A DNA stretch of 31,601 bases from the NCBI GenBank assembly GCA_045602385.1, contig JAZSBL010000044.1, forward strand, positions 1 through 31,601, in the 5' to 3' direction. The position numbers and the translations under genes are program-made. The stretch is from SVTX01 sp045602385 (GTDB taxonomy: Bacteria; Bacillota; Clostridia; Oscillospirales; CAG-272). The notes below the pieces were generated by a model. The model saw only the letters and a program-made list of their open reading frames with translations. It did no database searches and was not told the origin of the DNA. Below, one piece after another: positions 1 to 7,379 of the stretch (the stretch's first letter is position 1; each line of letters begins with the position of its first letter).

Positions 1-1053
1 CTTAAAGCAATTGGAGCATACTACTTCCTCGTTTACGCCGTCTCCTGCTTCTCTTGTGTAGAAGCCGGTCTCATGCTGGCATGCGGAGAGATCAATCTTG
101 TCCTCGGACGCCATAGCGTGAGTGTAGAACTGGTACATGGACTTTGCAAGGTTCTGCTGCTTGGTGGTATACTCTTGATCGAATGCAAGAGTATTAAGAT
201 ACTCCATTACATTCTTGGTAAGATTTGCAGTGTCACCATTACTGTCATTTATCGTGACAGTATAGTTCTTGTGGTATACCGCTACACCGAGATTGTAGAT
301 ATTTATGCAGTAATGTCCTGTCTCTTCGTCATTTGCAACGCTGACGTTGACCTTGCTTGCGCCTTGCTTCTGCACAGATGCGCTGAGAGTGCCACTTCCC
401 GAATAGTCAAAATAAACTCTCATATTGGTCTCACCGGGTGTCAGGAAAATCTGCCATCCCTGAATGTCAATATAGGCGCCGTCATTAACCTCGCCTTCTC
501 CGTCATAAAACGCCACTACATCACTTACGGGGTTAGTTCCGCGGGAATAATGCCCCTCGTTTATTGAGCTGGCATCTGTGTTGGAGAAATACATCTCTGC
601 CATCGCGCCCCAGTTAAGAAGCGCGCGCATGGAATTGTGATATTTCGCGTATTTCTCGTCCCCAAGCACTTCCATAGCATACTTACGAACGGAGTACGAT
701 TTCTCCGCGCCCTTGCCCTGACCGTCCACGGCATACACCTTTACGGTGTAATCCATGCAATCAGGCGAAAGCGGAACACTTACGGTATTCTCCTTAAGCG
801 TTGCCACGTCGTACGTCATACTTTTCACGGGCACCGTCTCACCGGGTGCATATATCTCGGCAACCATGCTCGTTGCAGATCCGAGATCTTCATACACAAA
901 GTGCATTTTGACGTTGCCGCCGGTTGATACACTGATCCAGTTAAGATCAGCATCATTCGCTATCGTTGAATCAGCAAATGCCACTACAGATCCAATAGCC
1001 GTCAGAAGTGCAATGCTGAGTACAACAAGAAGAAGCCTAAATTGTTTTTTCAT
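1..1053 (-). CDS. secreted surface protein, 3' end outside window
   Basis: This frame is open for 351 codons from the ATG at 1053 to the window edge with no stop, so the C-terminus is missing. A GAGGT ribosome binding site lies about 6 nt upstream of the ATG. Residues 1-28 form a signal peptide (MKKQ start, hydrophobic core, likely cut near AFA-D). A beta-rich region follows (about 30-120), then a segment with YSVRKYAMEVL and ALLNWGAMAEMYF (about 120-156). From memory this segment recurs in Clostridia cell-surface proteins, but I cannot name a family. The last visible residues carry CQH and CSNC, the same C-x-H...C-x2-C pattern that opens the repeated modules of the 7380-11291 protein, so a similar module probably continues outside. 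It lies 52 nt downstream of the 47-aa peptide gene and shares its promoter. Function unknown; surface or extracellular location inferred from the signal peptide. Confidence 0.85.
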   Translation of the reverse strand, partial: MKKQFRLLLVVLSIALLTAIGSVVAFADSTIANDADLNWISVSTGGNVKMHFVYEDLGSATSMVAEIYAPGETVPVKSMTYDVATLKENTVSVPLSPDCMDYTVKVYAVDGQGKGAEKSYSVRKYAMEVLGDEKYAKYHNSMRALLNWGAMAEMYFSNTDASSINEGHYSRGTNPVSDVVAFYDGEGEVNDGAYIDIQGWQIFLTPGETNMRVYFDYSGSGTLSASVQKQGASKVNVSVANDEETGHYCINIYNLGVAVYHKNYTVTINDSNGDTANLTKNVMEYLNTLAFDQEYTTKQQNLAKSMYQFYTHAMASEDKIDLSACQHETGFYTREAGDGVNEEVVCSNCFK

Positions 1054-1105
1054 AATTTACCTCGATCCTTTAAAAATTATGATTAGCAAAAGTTATGTCC
1101 TATTC

Positions 1106-1249
1106 TTAGATTCCGCCGATGGGGGTATTACCGTCTGCTTTAACACCGGGACCGATCCATTCCTCGTCCTCTACGTAGCTCTGAGTAATAATATCACATA
1201 CAATGCGTGACACCTTGATTTCGGGCTGTCCATAAATCTTCTTTTCCAT
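1106..1249 (-). CDS. 47-aa KIY-PE-DIIT peptide
   Basis: This gene encodes 47 residues beginning MEKKIYGQPEIKV and containing CDIITQS, with an acidic middle and a glycine-rich end. An AAGGGAG ribosome binding site sits 7-8 nt before the ATG at 1249. A near-consensus promoter lies 90 nt upstream and the next secreted protein starts 52 nt downstream. It has no signal peptide or membrane segment. It is clearly related to the 45-aa peptide at 3704-3841, sharing M-(D/E)-(K/R)-KIY, PE-(I/V), and D-(I/V)-IT with the same spacing. Short proteins of this general pattern are common hypothetical genes in gut Firmicutes. Their function is unknown to me; a leader or precursor peptide and a regulatory peptide are both possible. 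The coding call rests on the ribosome site plus conservation between the two copies. Confidence 0.82.
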   Translation of the reverse strand: MEKKIYGQPEIKVSRIVCDIITQSYVEDEEWIGPGVKADGNTPIGGI

Positions 1250-1340
1250 GTTTTGATCTCCCTTGAAATATGCTCCAATTTATATTCCATTTTGTTTTCA
1301 ATGCCGGATTTTGCACAATACCTACATTTTAACATATACT

Positions 1341-1369
1341 ATTGTATCATATAATATTATACTTTGCAA
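1341..1369 (-). promoter_or_regulatory. sigma-70-type promoter for the 47-aa peptide and secreted protein
   Basis: On the minus strand TTGCAA (1364-1369) is followed after exactly 17 nt by TACAAT (1341-1346). The surrounding sequence is AT-rich. Transcription would start near 1334 and give an 85-nt leader before the ATG at 1249. The rest of 1250-1525 shows no credible gene. Confidence 0.6.
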
Positions 1370-1525
1370 TGGCAAACATGAAAATGTGACTTTTTTTAAC
1401 ATGAATAAAAACAATAAATGCTGTATATTAAAATTCGGCGCAATTCTTCGGTCGGTATAAATGAAGATCGCACCTGCGGTGTAACGCAAAATTTTGTTAG
1501 AACCGGCGCGCACTACATAAGAAAC

Positions 1526-1563
1526 TAAAAAAGTTATCCCCTGCACCCTTTGGTGCAGGGGAT
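1526..1563 (-). terminator. Rho-independent terminator of the glycan operon
   Basis: A perfect 12-bp stem (1536-1547 pairing with 1552-1563, GC-rich core CCCCTGCACC) with a 4-nt loop is followed on the minus strand by AAC and a run of six T residues. It lies downstream of the 609-aa gene and the degraded fragment at 1601-1767, and separates them from the promoter at 1341-1369. Confidence 0.88.
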
Positions 1564-1600
1564 GTGTGTTATTTAGCAATTTGACTTGCCATTATGCTGT

Positions 1601-1767
1601 TTATTTAGCCGCGGCATCCTGCAAGTAAGGTGTCTTGTAGGTAGCGTTATCACTCCATGTACCGGTAGATGTACCTGTTGCGGGGATAATACGCCTACTG
1701 TATAGTGCATCCGGCTGGGTGCTACGGGTACGCTTACGGTGGTGTCCGCAAGCTCTGCTACGGTGAA
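1601..1767 (-). pseudogene. degraded fragment of a secreted protein
   Basis: Two short protein-like stretches lie in different frames between the 609-aa gene and its terminator. Frame one (from about 1767 downward) reads TVAELADTTVSVPVAPSRMH followed by YTV. This matches residues about 83-104 of the secreted protein at 1-1053, which has TVSVPLSPDCMDYTV. A second frame then reads ATGTSTGTWSDNATYKTPYL and ends at TAA (1601-1603). There is no start codon or ribosome site. The simplest reading is the tail of a paralogue of the left-edge protein, shortened and frameshifted. The match is short, so chance similarity is not excluded. Confidence 0.42.
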
Positions 1768-1780
1768 TTATATTTGTTTT

Positions 1781-3610
1781 TTAGTCCTCTTTCTTTCTGA
1801 AAGAGATGAGTCCTGCACCTGCAAGGCAAATTACTGCAAGCGCGCCAAAGCCTACGGTACTTCCGCATCCAACATTAACATTTACGTTCTGTTCCTCGGT
1901 CTTAGCTTCGGTGTTCTTTTCGGTCTTGGTCTCAGCCTTAGCTGTAGTGGTCTCCGCGGGCTTTTCTTCAGGCTTTACTTCTTCGGAAGATGTGGTAGTT
2001 TCTTCTTCGCTGGGAGTCGTTGTGTTCTCTTCACCGCCGTTGGGATCTTTGAACTCTACCTCTGCCATAGCCTCGATATACGCCTTTGCGTATGCCTGCG
2101 CCTCATCGGTATTTCTGAAGAATGCAGCCATGCACAAGTCAAATGTCTTTCTGCCAGGCTCATCGATAACAAGGCCATCTACGTCCAGGCGGAAACCGTG
2201 AATTCTACCTTCAAGATCCTTAAGGTCAGCCATTACGTAAAGGTACGTGTTATCTTGGTTGTCCTTACCGGATCCGATGAAAGCATCTCCCGCTGTCTCG
2301 TTCTGAAGGGTCACAAGCTTACATCTTGTGTCGTCCTTGGGGCTATTTCCAACATGCGGAAAAACAGTGAACTTCTCTTCGCATTGACAGTCTATTTTGA
2401 GATCCTCTGTTACATAGTCGAATTTTGAAGGACATGTACAGAGATTTTTAAAGACAAGAAGCATTACCGGGAAGTCCTCTGCGGCATATGAGATATCATC
2501 CTTTACACTAAGGGATATGGTGGCGTGTCCGTCTTCATTACCGTTCAACGTTACAAATCCCTTTTCATTTACAACAAGCTTGTTACCGTTATATGCAGAG
2601 GGCTTACCCTTTGAATCAGATTGATCGCTATCACCGTTCAGGGTGATTGCAGGGTTTCCTACGGGAACGCTATCAGCGGACTGCGTATCCGCCCACTTAA
2701 CAGCCTTAATAATAGGCTCTTGGGAGTCATCACCCAGAGGTGTAGTTGCATCGCCTTCGTACGTGCCGAATTCAAGAATGGTGAACGCGCCCGCTCCTCC
2801 AAGATTGGAATTCTGGAGCGAGAATCCTACGTATGCCTTGTAGTCCTGTGACTTGTAGATATCCGCCATCTTAAGGTTAAGGGCGTCGGGTGCCTTTGCG
2901 CCGTTGATGTACATCTCGGGTATTCCATCGGGATTTCCGAGAGCAGAGCTATCTTCTCTCCATTTGATCTCAAGAATAAAGATCGGTCTTCCCTCTTCAT
3001 CAAACTTGTTAAAATCATCCTGGAAAATGTATTTGTCATTATTGTTCTTATCGTCGGCAGATGTAGCTGTCGCCATCTGGCTGCCGTGGTCATTTCTTTC
3101 GCCCTCCGCGGGGTCAGAGTACCAGTGTAAGCTATATAGTGCGCCGGGATACGTGCTCGTGTCTTCGGGATCATAGTTGCTACCGGATTTGGTCTTGATA
3201 AGTGTCTCAATTCCGTATCCGTAGTCAGGTCCCTGCTTACCGGGTTCAATGTTCATATCGGTCCATACGTGGAACGAGAACCATATATCTCCGCCATATG
3301 TAAAGTCGTCAACTCTGACCTTCATGTAAACACCGTCGTTTTTGATGTCTACCTTATCTTTCGTTTGCGCAGTTACATAGGGTGTGCCGTATTGAGCATC
3401 CTCTTCATCGGGCGGGATAATGCTGAATCCCTCGTCGGTGTACTCGTAACCTGCCACGTTGTGCATAATTCCGTTATATCCGTCAAGGTCCTGTGACTTC
3501 AAAGTGTACACAGCCCAGTCACCGTCAACGGCCGCAACTGGAATGGATATTGCCGCAAAGGTTGCCGCAATCATTACTATCGCAAGAAACAAAGAACAAA
3601 TTTTCTTCAT
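1781..3610 (-). CDS. secreted protein with C-terminal GCGS membrane anchor
   Basis: A 609-aa protein starts at the ATG at 3610 behind AAGGAGAT. Residues 1-27 form a signal peptide (cleavage near PVAA-VDG). Residues about 30-290 look like a large beta-sandwich, perhaps concanavalin/LamG-like, rich in Trp, Tyr and Gly; I infer carbohydrate or cell-wall binding without a firm family. Residues about 300-510 form a second domain with several Cys (CTC, CQC). Residues about 525-575 are a Thr/Glu/Lys-rich linker rather like a wall-spanning stalk. The C-terminus has GCGS, a hydrophobic helix of about 18 residues and the basic tail FRKKED. No LPXTG motif is seen, so this is a membrane anchor or an unusual sorting signal. 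It lies 93 nt after the 45-aa peptide gene and ends the operon before the terminator at 1526-1563. Confidence 0.9.
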   Translation of the reverse strand: MKKICSLFLAIVMIAATFAAISIPVAAVDGDWAVYTLKSQDLDGYNGIMHNVAGYEYTDEGFSIIPPDEEDAQYGTPYVTAQTKDKVDIKNDGVYMKVRVDDFTYGGDIWFSFHVWTDMNIEPGKQGPDYGYGIETLIKTKSGSNYDPEDTSTYPGALYSLHWYSDPAEGERNDHGSQMATATSADDKNNNDKYIFQDDFNKFDEEGRPIFILEIKWREDSSALGNPDGIPEMYINGAKAPDALNLKMADIYKSQDYKAYVGFSLQNSNLGGAGAFTILEFGTYEGDATTPLGDDSQEPIIKAVKWADTQSADSVPVGNPAITLNGDSDQSDSKGKPSAYNGNKLVVNEKGFVTLNGNEDGHATISLSVKDDISYAAEDFPVMLLVFKNLCTCPSKFDYVTEDLKIDCQCEEKFTVFPHVGNSPKDDTRCKLVTLQNETAGDAFIGSGKDNQDNTYLYVMADLKDLEGRIHGFRLDVDGLVIDEPGRKTFDLCMAAFFRNTDEAQAYAKAYIEAMAEVEFKDPNGGEENTTTPSEEETTTSSEEVKPEEKPAETTTAKAETKTEKNTEAKTEEQNVNVNVGCGSTVGFGALAVICLAGAGLISFRKKED

Positions 3611-3703
3611 GTTTGTATCTCCTTATGGTATTTCAATTAGTTTGTACGTTTTTTACATTGATAACACGGTTTGCGCCGCTTCAATGTGGGGGCGCGATTG
3701 ATA

Positions 3704-3841
3704 TTATTTGCTGGGAATGTTGCTTACGCTGACTCTGGGCGCTGACCACATTGCAATCTCGTCGTAGCTTTCGGTTGTGATCACATCGGTTTCAACGCTT
3801 AGAACATCAACTTCAGGAATGTCGTAGATTTTTCTGTCCAT
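3704..3841 (-). CDS. 45-aa KIY-PE-DVIT peptide
   Basis: This gene encodes 45 residues starting MDRKIYDIPEVDV with DVITTES in the middle, followed by an acidic patch and the end NIPSK. A strong AAAGGAG ribosome site lies 7 nt before the ATG at 3841. It sits 60 nt after the glycosidase gene and 93 nt before the 609-aa secreted protein. It matches the 47-aa peptide at 1106-1249 in its first half (KIY, PE, V, D-V-I-T) and diverges in the second half, as expected for two copies under different constraints at each end. It has no signal sequence or transmembrane segment. Function unknown. Confidence 0.82.
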   Translation of the reverse strand: MDRKIYDIPEVDVLSVETDVITTESYDEIAMWSAPRVSVSNIPSK

Positions 3842-3901
3842 AACGCGTTCTCCTTTTTTATTGTATATTTTTTATAAATAACCAAGCTTTTGCTTAGATT
3901 T

Positions 3902-6900
3902 TTACCAGTCGTTAGTAAAGCGAACCGTTTCACCGTCATATCTGACCTGGAAGCCCTGTACCTGAATGTCTCCACCGTCGGAAAGTACGCCGATATAAAC
4001 CATATACTTGCCGGGTGCCAGACCTGAAAGGTCCATGGTAAGTATCATGGATTTACCAATCTCGTATTTGGGTTCTCCGGGCGCCTCTTCAAGTGTGAAG
4101 TTAGTGAAATCACTGTCATTGATATTGATCTGAATCTTATGAATATCTAAATATCCATCAATGTAGACGATAACGTCCTTGAGTATCTGAGGATCTATCT
4201 TTTCACCCTCCTGAAGGTTTCCACTGAGAGTGAAGTAAACTTTTCTGTTAATTCCCTTTTCAGTAGCATATACGCTTACCGCGGTGGGTGAGCATGCAAC
4301 ACCCTCGGCCTCCGTCTTCGTTGCATCCCAGAACTTGCCGGTAAAGGTCACGTGGTCATCGAAGATCTCGGGACCTACGTATCTCAACGTCAGCTTAATA
4401 TATTCCTCTGAATGAGGCTGTACAGTTACTACAGTATCAATGCCGTCAATTGCAAATCCGGGAATATTAACGGATACCTTACCTGTAACCGCTACATTGT
4501 TGTGGTTAACAACTCTTAAGTTGATCACAGAACCGTCTTTGATCTGGTGTCCGTTGTACTTAGTGTCACTATCGAAGAAATAGTCCTCAAATTCGGGAGT
4601 AATTACGATACGGTCGCCAAAGTCAAGCGTGGGCTGAACGATTTCGTCAGGCTCAGAGTAGCTGTGTGCATAGTAGGATTCCGGAGGAATGCTGTATGTA
4701 ATGTAAACAGGCTCTGTGCCAACGTTGATGGATATCGTACCCTTATCGCTGGGATTACGAAGTATCTGCTGACCCATCATGGAGGTTTCGATGATGGGAG
4801 CATCTGCTTTAAAGGTGTATACCTTGCTGCCGGAGGTCTTCCAAACTACCGCAACAACGCGCTCACCTGTATCAAAGAGATATCCTCTTACATCATCGGG
4901 AAGATCGTTAAGCTCTCCAATATATTTTCCTTCACCAAGCATGTTGGTCAAAACTGCGTACGCTGCTATAGTGGGATATGCTCTGTCATTCTTGGAGAAT
5001 GAGCCGTAGTCTCCTCCCGCCTCAAGATAGTGTGCTCCAAGGAACCAGTAGTATTTATCGATTCCATAAGAGAGCGCTTGCACTGCACTGCTTACAACAT
5101 ATGGAGTCTGCTTGGACAGGTGCAGATCCGTAGGTGTTTCGCTGGGAATCTTCATGCCGGACTCGGATATCCAAATCGGCTTTGTAACGCCAAGCAATGA
5201 AAGCGCCTGCGGGAAATTCTTCATAGTGACCGCCTCACCGTAATCGGGAACCGATACGTCCGGGGGAAGGTCCTTATGAGAGTGGAAGTTGTAGATTGAG
5301 GAATAACTCATGACATCACTGTTCATGATAAGTCCGAAGAAGTCCTTCCAGTTAGTCGGCTGACACATTCCCGCTATGGATATTGACATACCTGAGCCGG
5401 AATCAATTACACCAAGCGCTGCAGCCTTGAACCATCCCGAATAATGCTCCGCAAGATCGCGGAAGGTGTGGTCGGGCTCGTTCATAAGCTCCATTATATC
5501 AACCACGCCGTTAAGCGTCGTCGCAGCTCTCTTGGCAGCATCGTAGATAGCAAGCTGTGTGCCATAGGTTCCCAAATATGTGGTAGTCTTCTTTTTTGCG
5601 GGATCATTTTTGGCTTCGTCAGCATTATGAGTGATCTGGCTATCAGGATGATAATTTGTCGCCAGATCTTTTGCCCAATTGGGCGCCGAGCTGAATGTCA
5701 AAAGTACATTCAATCCCGAATCCTTAATTACAGTCAATCTATCCTTTATTTTGCCTATATACGCATCGTCATATCCGAATGTTCCGGTGGTCTGGTTGTA
5801 AGCGGTCTGATAGCTTTCCCATGCCATACGCTCTCTTACCCAGGTTATGCCCATCATACGGTAAATCGCGGAGTATGATGCGATACGGTCAAGGTTTCCT
5901 ACGCGCTGTGTAAGCGCAGAGTCCATTGCAAACGGAGAATCCGTAACCGTTCTATCGGCAAATGAAGGAAGCACAAGATAATACTCGACATAATCTCCTG
6001 CTTGGAGCTTGAAATATCCCGTAGGGTGATTTTCAATGTCTATTTCGATTCTTCTGATGTCATTTGCCTCACCGACAAAGTACTTTCTTGCTATTTCGTT
6101 TCCTGCATAGTCTGTGATAACATAGCTTCCTCTTCCGGATTCCTCAAAGAAGTGAACGTACTCTATACGGATAGGATAGCGCTCATCAAACACGTTCATC
6201 TCTGCAGCTTCCTTGAGAATGTCTGCATTTTCGTCTCCCGAAATGTCCACATCGTACTTAACCAAGGGGGCGTCATTGTCGGAATATACTCTGTTCAGCT
6301 CAAAATAGTCGATCATGAAACAGATACGCCTAAATAATTCCTCTGAAGTCCTCTTATCAGTATATCCGTCCTCGTTATCCATTCTGAAGGTTATTCTGTG
6401 CTCTCCCCTCTTAAGGTAGTAAACACCCATATCCACAAGCTGGAAAAGCTCTCCAAGCTTGCCGTCGCCGATGTTAGGAACCTCACCGAGAACTTTTCCA
6501 TCAAGACAATGGACAGGTTCTCTATCATCAATGATTACAGAAAAGTCTGTGGTGGCGTAATGGTTTCTGTCACCTGCGCAGGTTGTAAGCTTGTAATATC
6601 CGCTTGCAGGAACGGTTATTTCGTAAACCATATCAAAATTCTTGGTATACGTTGAAATATCGAAACCGTCCTCTTCCCATTCCGAGGGAACAAGAGCTCC
6701 GCTGTAGAACACGTATCCTTCGCTTACCTTGGGGGCAGCATGCTTATTGTACGGGCCATATGAGAACGTCGTCGCGGTAAAGTTCTCACCCTCAACGCGG
6801 AAGGATAAGGGCTCCAAGAAATCCTTTGATACACTCTCAATAAGCTCTATTTCCGGCTTGGTTTCAAACTCTAAGGGTGTGTAATTAAGTGAGGGGGTCT

Positions 6901-7138
6901 CTGTGCTTGTGCTCTCACTATTACCCTCCGTACCCGCCTCGGTGTTTCCTTCGGCCGTTGTAGGGGTTTCGGTCGCGGTTTCGGGTCCCGTTTCCACGTT
7001 TGAATCCGTCGTGGTATCGGTCAGGCCCTCGGTTTCGGGTTCTGTTTGTTCGGGTTCCGTATTACATGAAGCCAGTACGGAACACAGCATCAGACACGCC
7101 AAAAGTAGCGCCAATCCCTTAATTGAAAATTGTTTCAT
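3902..7138 (-). CDS. lipoprotein with clan GH-A-like glycoside hydrolase domain
   Basis: A 1078-aa protein starts at the ATG at 7138 behind AAAGGAG. It has a type II signal peptide with lipobox LASC (lipidated Cys25). Residues about 26-95 form a Thr/Glu/Pro-rich linker. Residues about 100-290 resemble a beta-sandwich carbohydrate-binding module. Residues about 400-760 look like a (beta/alpha)8 glycosidase barrel: the predicted acid/base is E554 in MELMNEPD and the predicted nucleophile is E659 in IWISESG, 105 residues apart, as is typical of clan GH-A families such as GH5, GH39 and GH10. Beta-rich domains fill about 800-1078. The family and substrate cannot be fixed by eye. It is probably membrane-anchored and cuts glycans near the cell surface, in line with the solute-binding protein upstream. 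Confidence 0.88.
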   Translation of the reverse strand: MKQFSIKGLALLLACLMLCSVLASCNTEPEQTEPETEGLTDTTTDSNVETGPETATETPTTAEGNTEAGTEGNSESTSTETPSLNYTPLEFETKPEIELIESVSKDFLEPLSFRVEGENFTATTFSYGPYNKHAAPKVSEGYVFYSGALVPSEWEEDGFDISTYTKNFDMVYEITVPASGYYKLTTCAGDRNHYATTDFSVIIDDREPVHCLDGKVLGEVPNIGDGKLGELFQLVDMGVYYLKRGEHRITFRMDNEDGYTDKRTSEELFRRICFMIDYFELNRVYSDNDAPLVKYDVDISGDENADILKEAAEMNVFDERYPIRIEYVHFFEESGRGSYVITDYAGNEIARKYFVGEANDIRRIEIDIENHPTGYFKLQAGDYVEYYLVLPSFADRTVTDSPFAMDSALTQRVGNLDRIASYSAIYRMMGITWVRERMAWESYQTAYNQTTGTFGYDDAYIGKIKDRLTVIKDSGLNVLLTFSSAPNWAKDLATNYHPDSQITHNADEAKNDPAKKKTTTYLGTYGTQLAIYDAAKRAATTLNGVVDIMELMNEPDHTFRDLAEHYSGWFKAAALGVIDSGSGMSISIAGMCQPTNWKDFFGLIMNSDVMSYSSIYNFHSHKDLPPDVSVPDYGEAVTMKNFPQALSLLGVTKPIWISESGMKIPSETPTDLHLSKQTPYVVSSAVQALSYGIDKYYWFLGAHYLEAGGDYGSFSKNDRAYPTIAAYAVLTNMLGEGKYIGELNDLPDDVRGYLFDTGERVVAVVWKTSGSKVYTFKADAPIIETSMMGQQILRNPSDKGTISINVGTEPVYITYSIPPESYYAHSYSEPDEIVQPTLDFGDRIVITPEFEDYFFDSDTKYNGHQIKDGSVINLRVVNHNNVAVTGKVSVNIPGFAIDGIDTVVTVQPHSEEYIKLTLRYVGPEIFDDHVTFTGKFWDATKTEAEGVACSPTAVSVYATEKGINRKVYFTLSGNLQEGEKIDPQILKDVIVYIDGYLDIHKIQININDSDFTNFTLEEAPGEPKYEIGKSMILTMDLSGLAPGKYMVYIGVLSDGGDIQVQGFQVRYDGETVRFTNDW

Positions 7139-7340
7139 TCTTTTTCTCCTTTGTGCATACGCGTTATTATTTGCACTCCATAAGTATGGATTCCCTCACA
7201 CAACGCGTTCGCTTGGTATTGGGACTGAAATTCAGTTCACATTCTCCTTAACGGAGATTTGGTGTGGAAAAAGCTTTCCTTTTATATATATTGCAGGATG
7301 ATGCTCTTCCTGTAACATTTTAAAATCCTATAATCAATAA

Positions 7341-7376
7341 CCGATTTGGGTTACAACTTAATCTGTCCCGATTTGG
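7341..7376 (-). promoter_or_regulatory. direct repeat CCAAATCGG, candidate operator
   Basis: The 9-nt word CCAAATCGG occurs twice on the minus strand (7341-7349 and 7368-7376), 27 nt apart, just upstream of the glycosidase gene. Spaced direct repeats are the usual layout of AraC-family sites, and an AraC-type gene lies in the same locus, so an operator is conceivable. The rest of the 241-nt gap (7139-7379) is AT-rich and may hold a promoter near 7270-7330, but no hexamer pair is convincing. I see no terminator in the gap. Confidence 0.3.
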
Positions 7377-7379
7377 TTT

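Noticed and set aside
73..1210. Plus-strand open frames at the left edge (about 96-164 codons)
   Set aside because: They are shadows of the minus-strand secreted protein and peptide genes, which have signal peptide, ribosome sites and paralogues.
1322..1579. 85-codon minus-strand frame
   Set aside because: It runs through the perfect terminator hairpin and the promoter of the 47-aa peptide, with no ribosome site.
7216..7240. ATG-TGA start-stop mini-ORF after AAGGAG in the glycosidase leader
   Set aside because: The ribosome site is only 1 nt from the ATG, too close to work, and the pattern can arise by chance.
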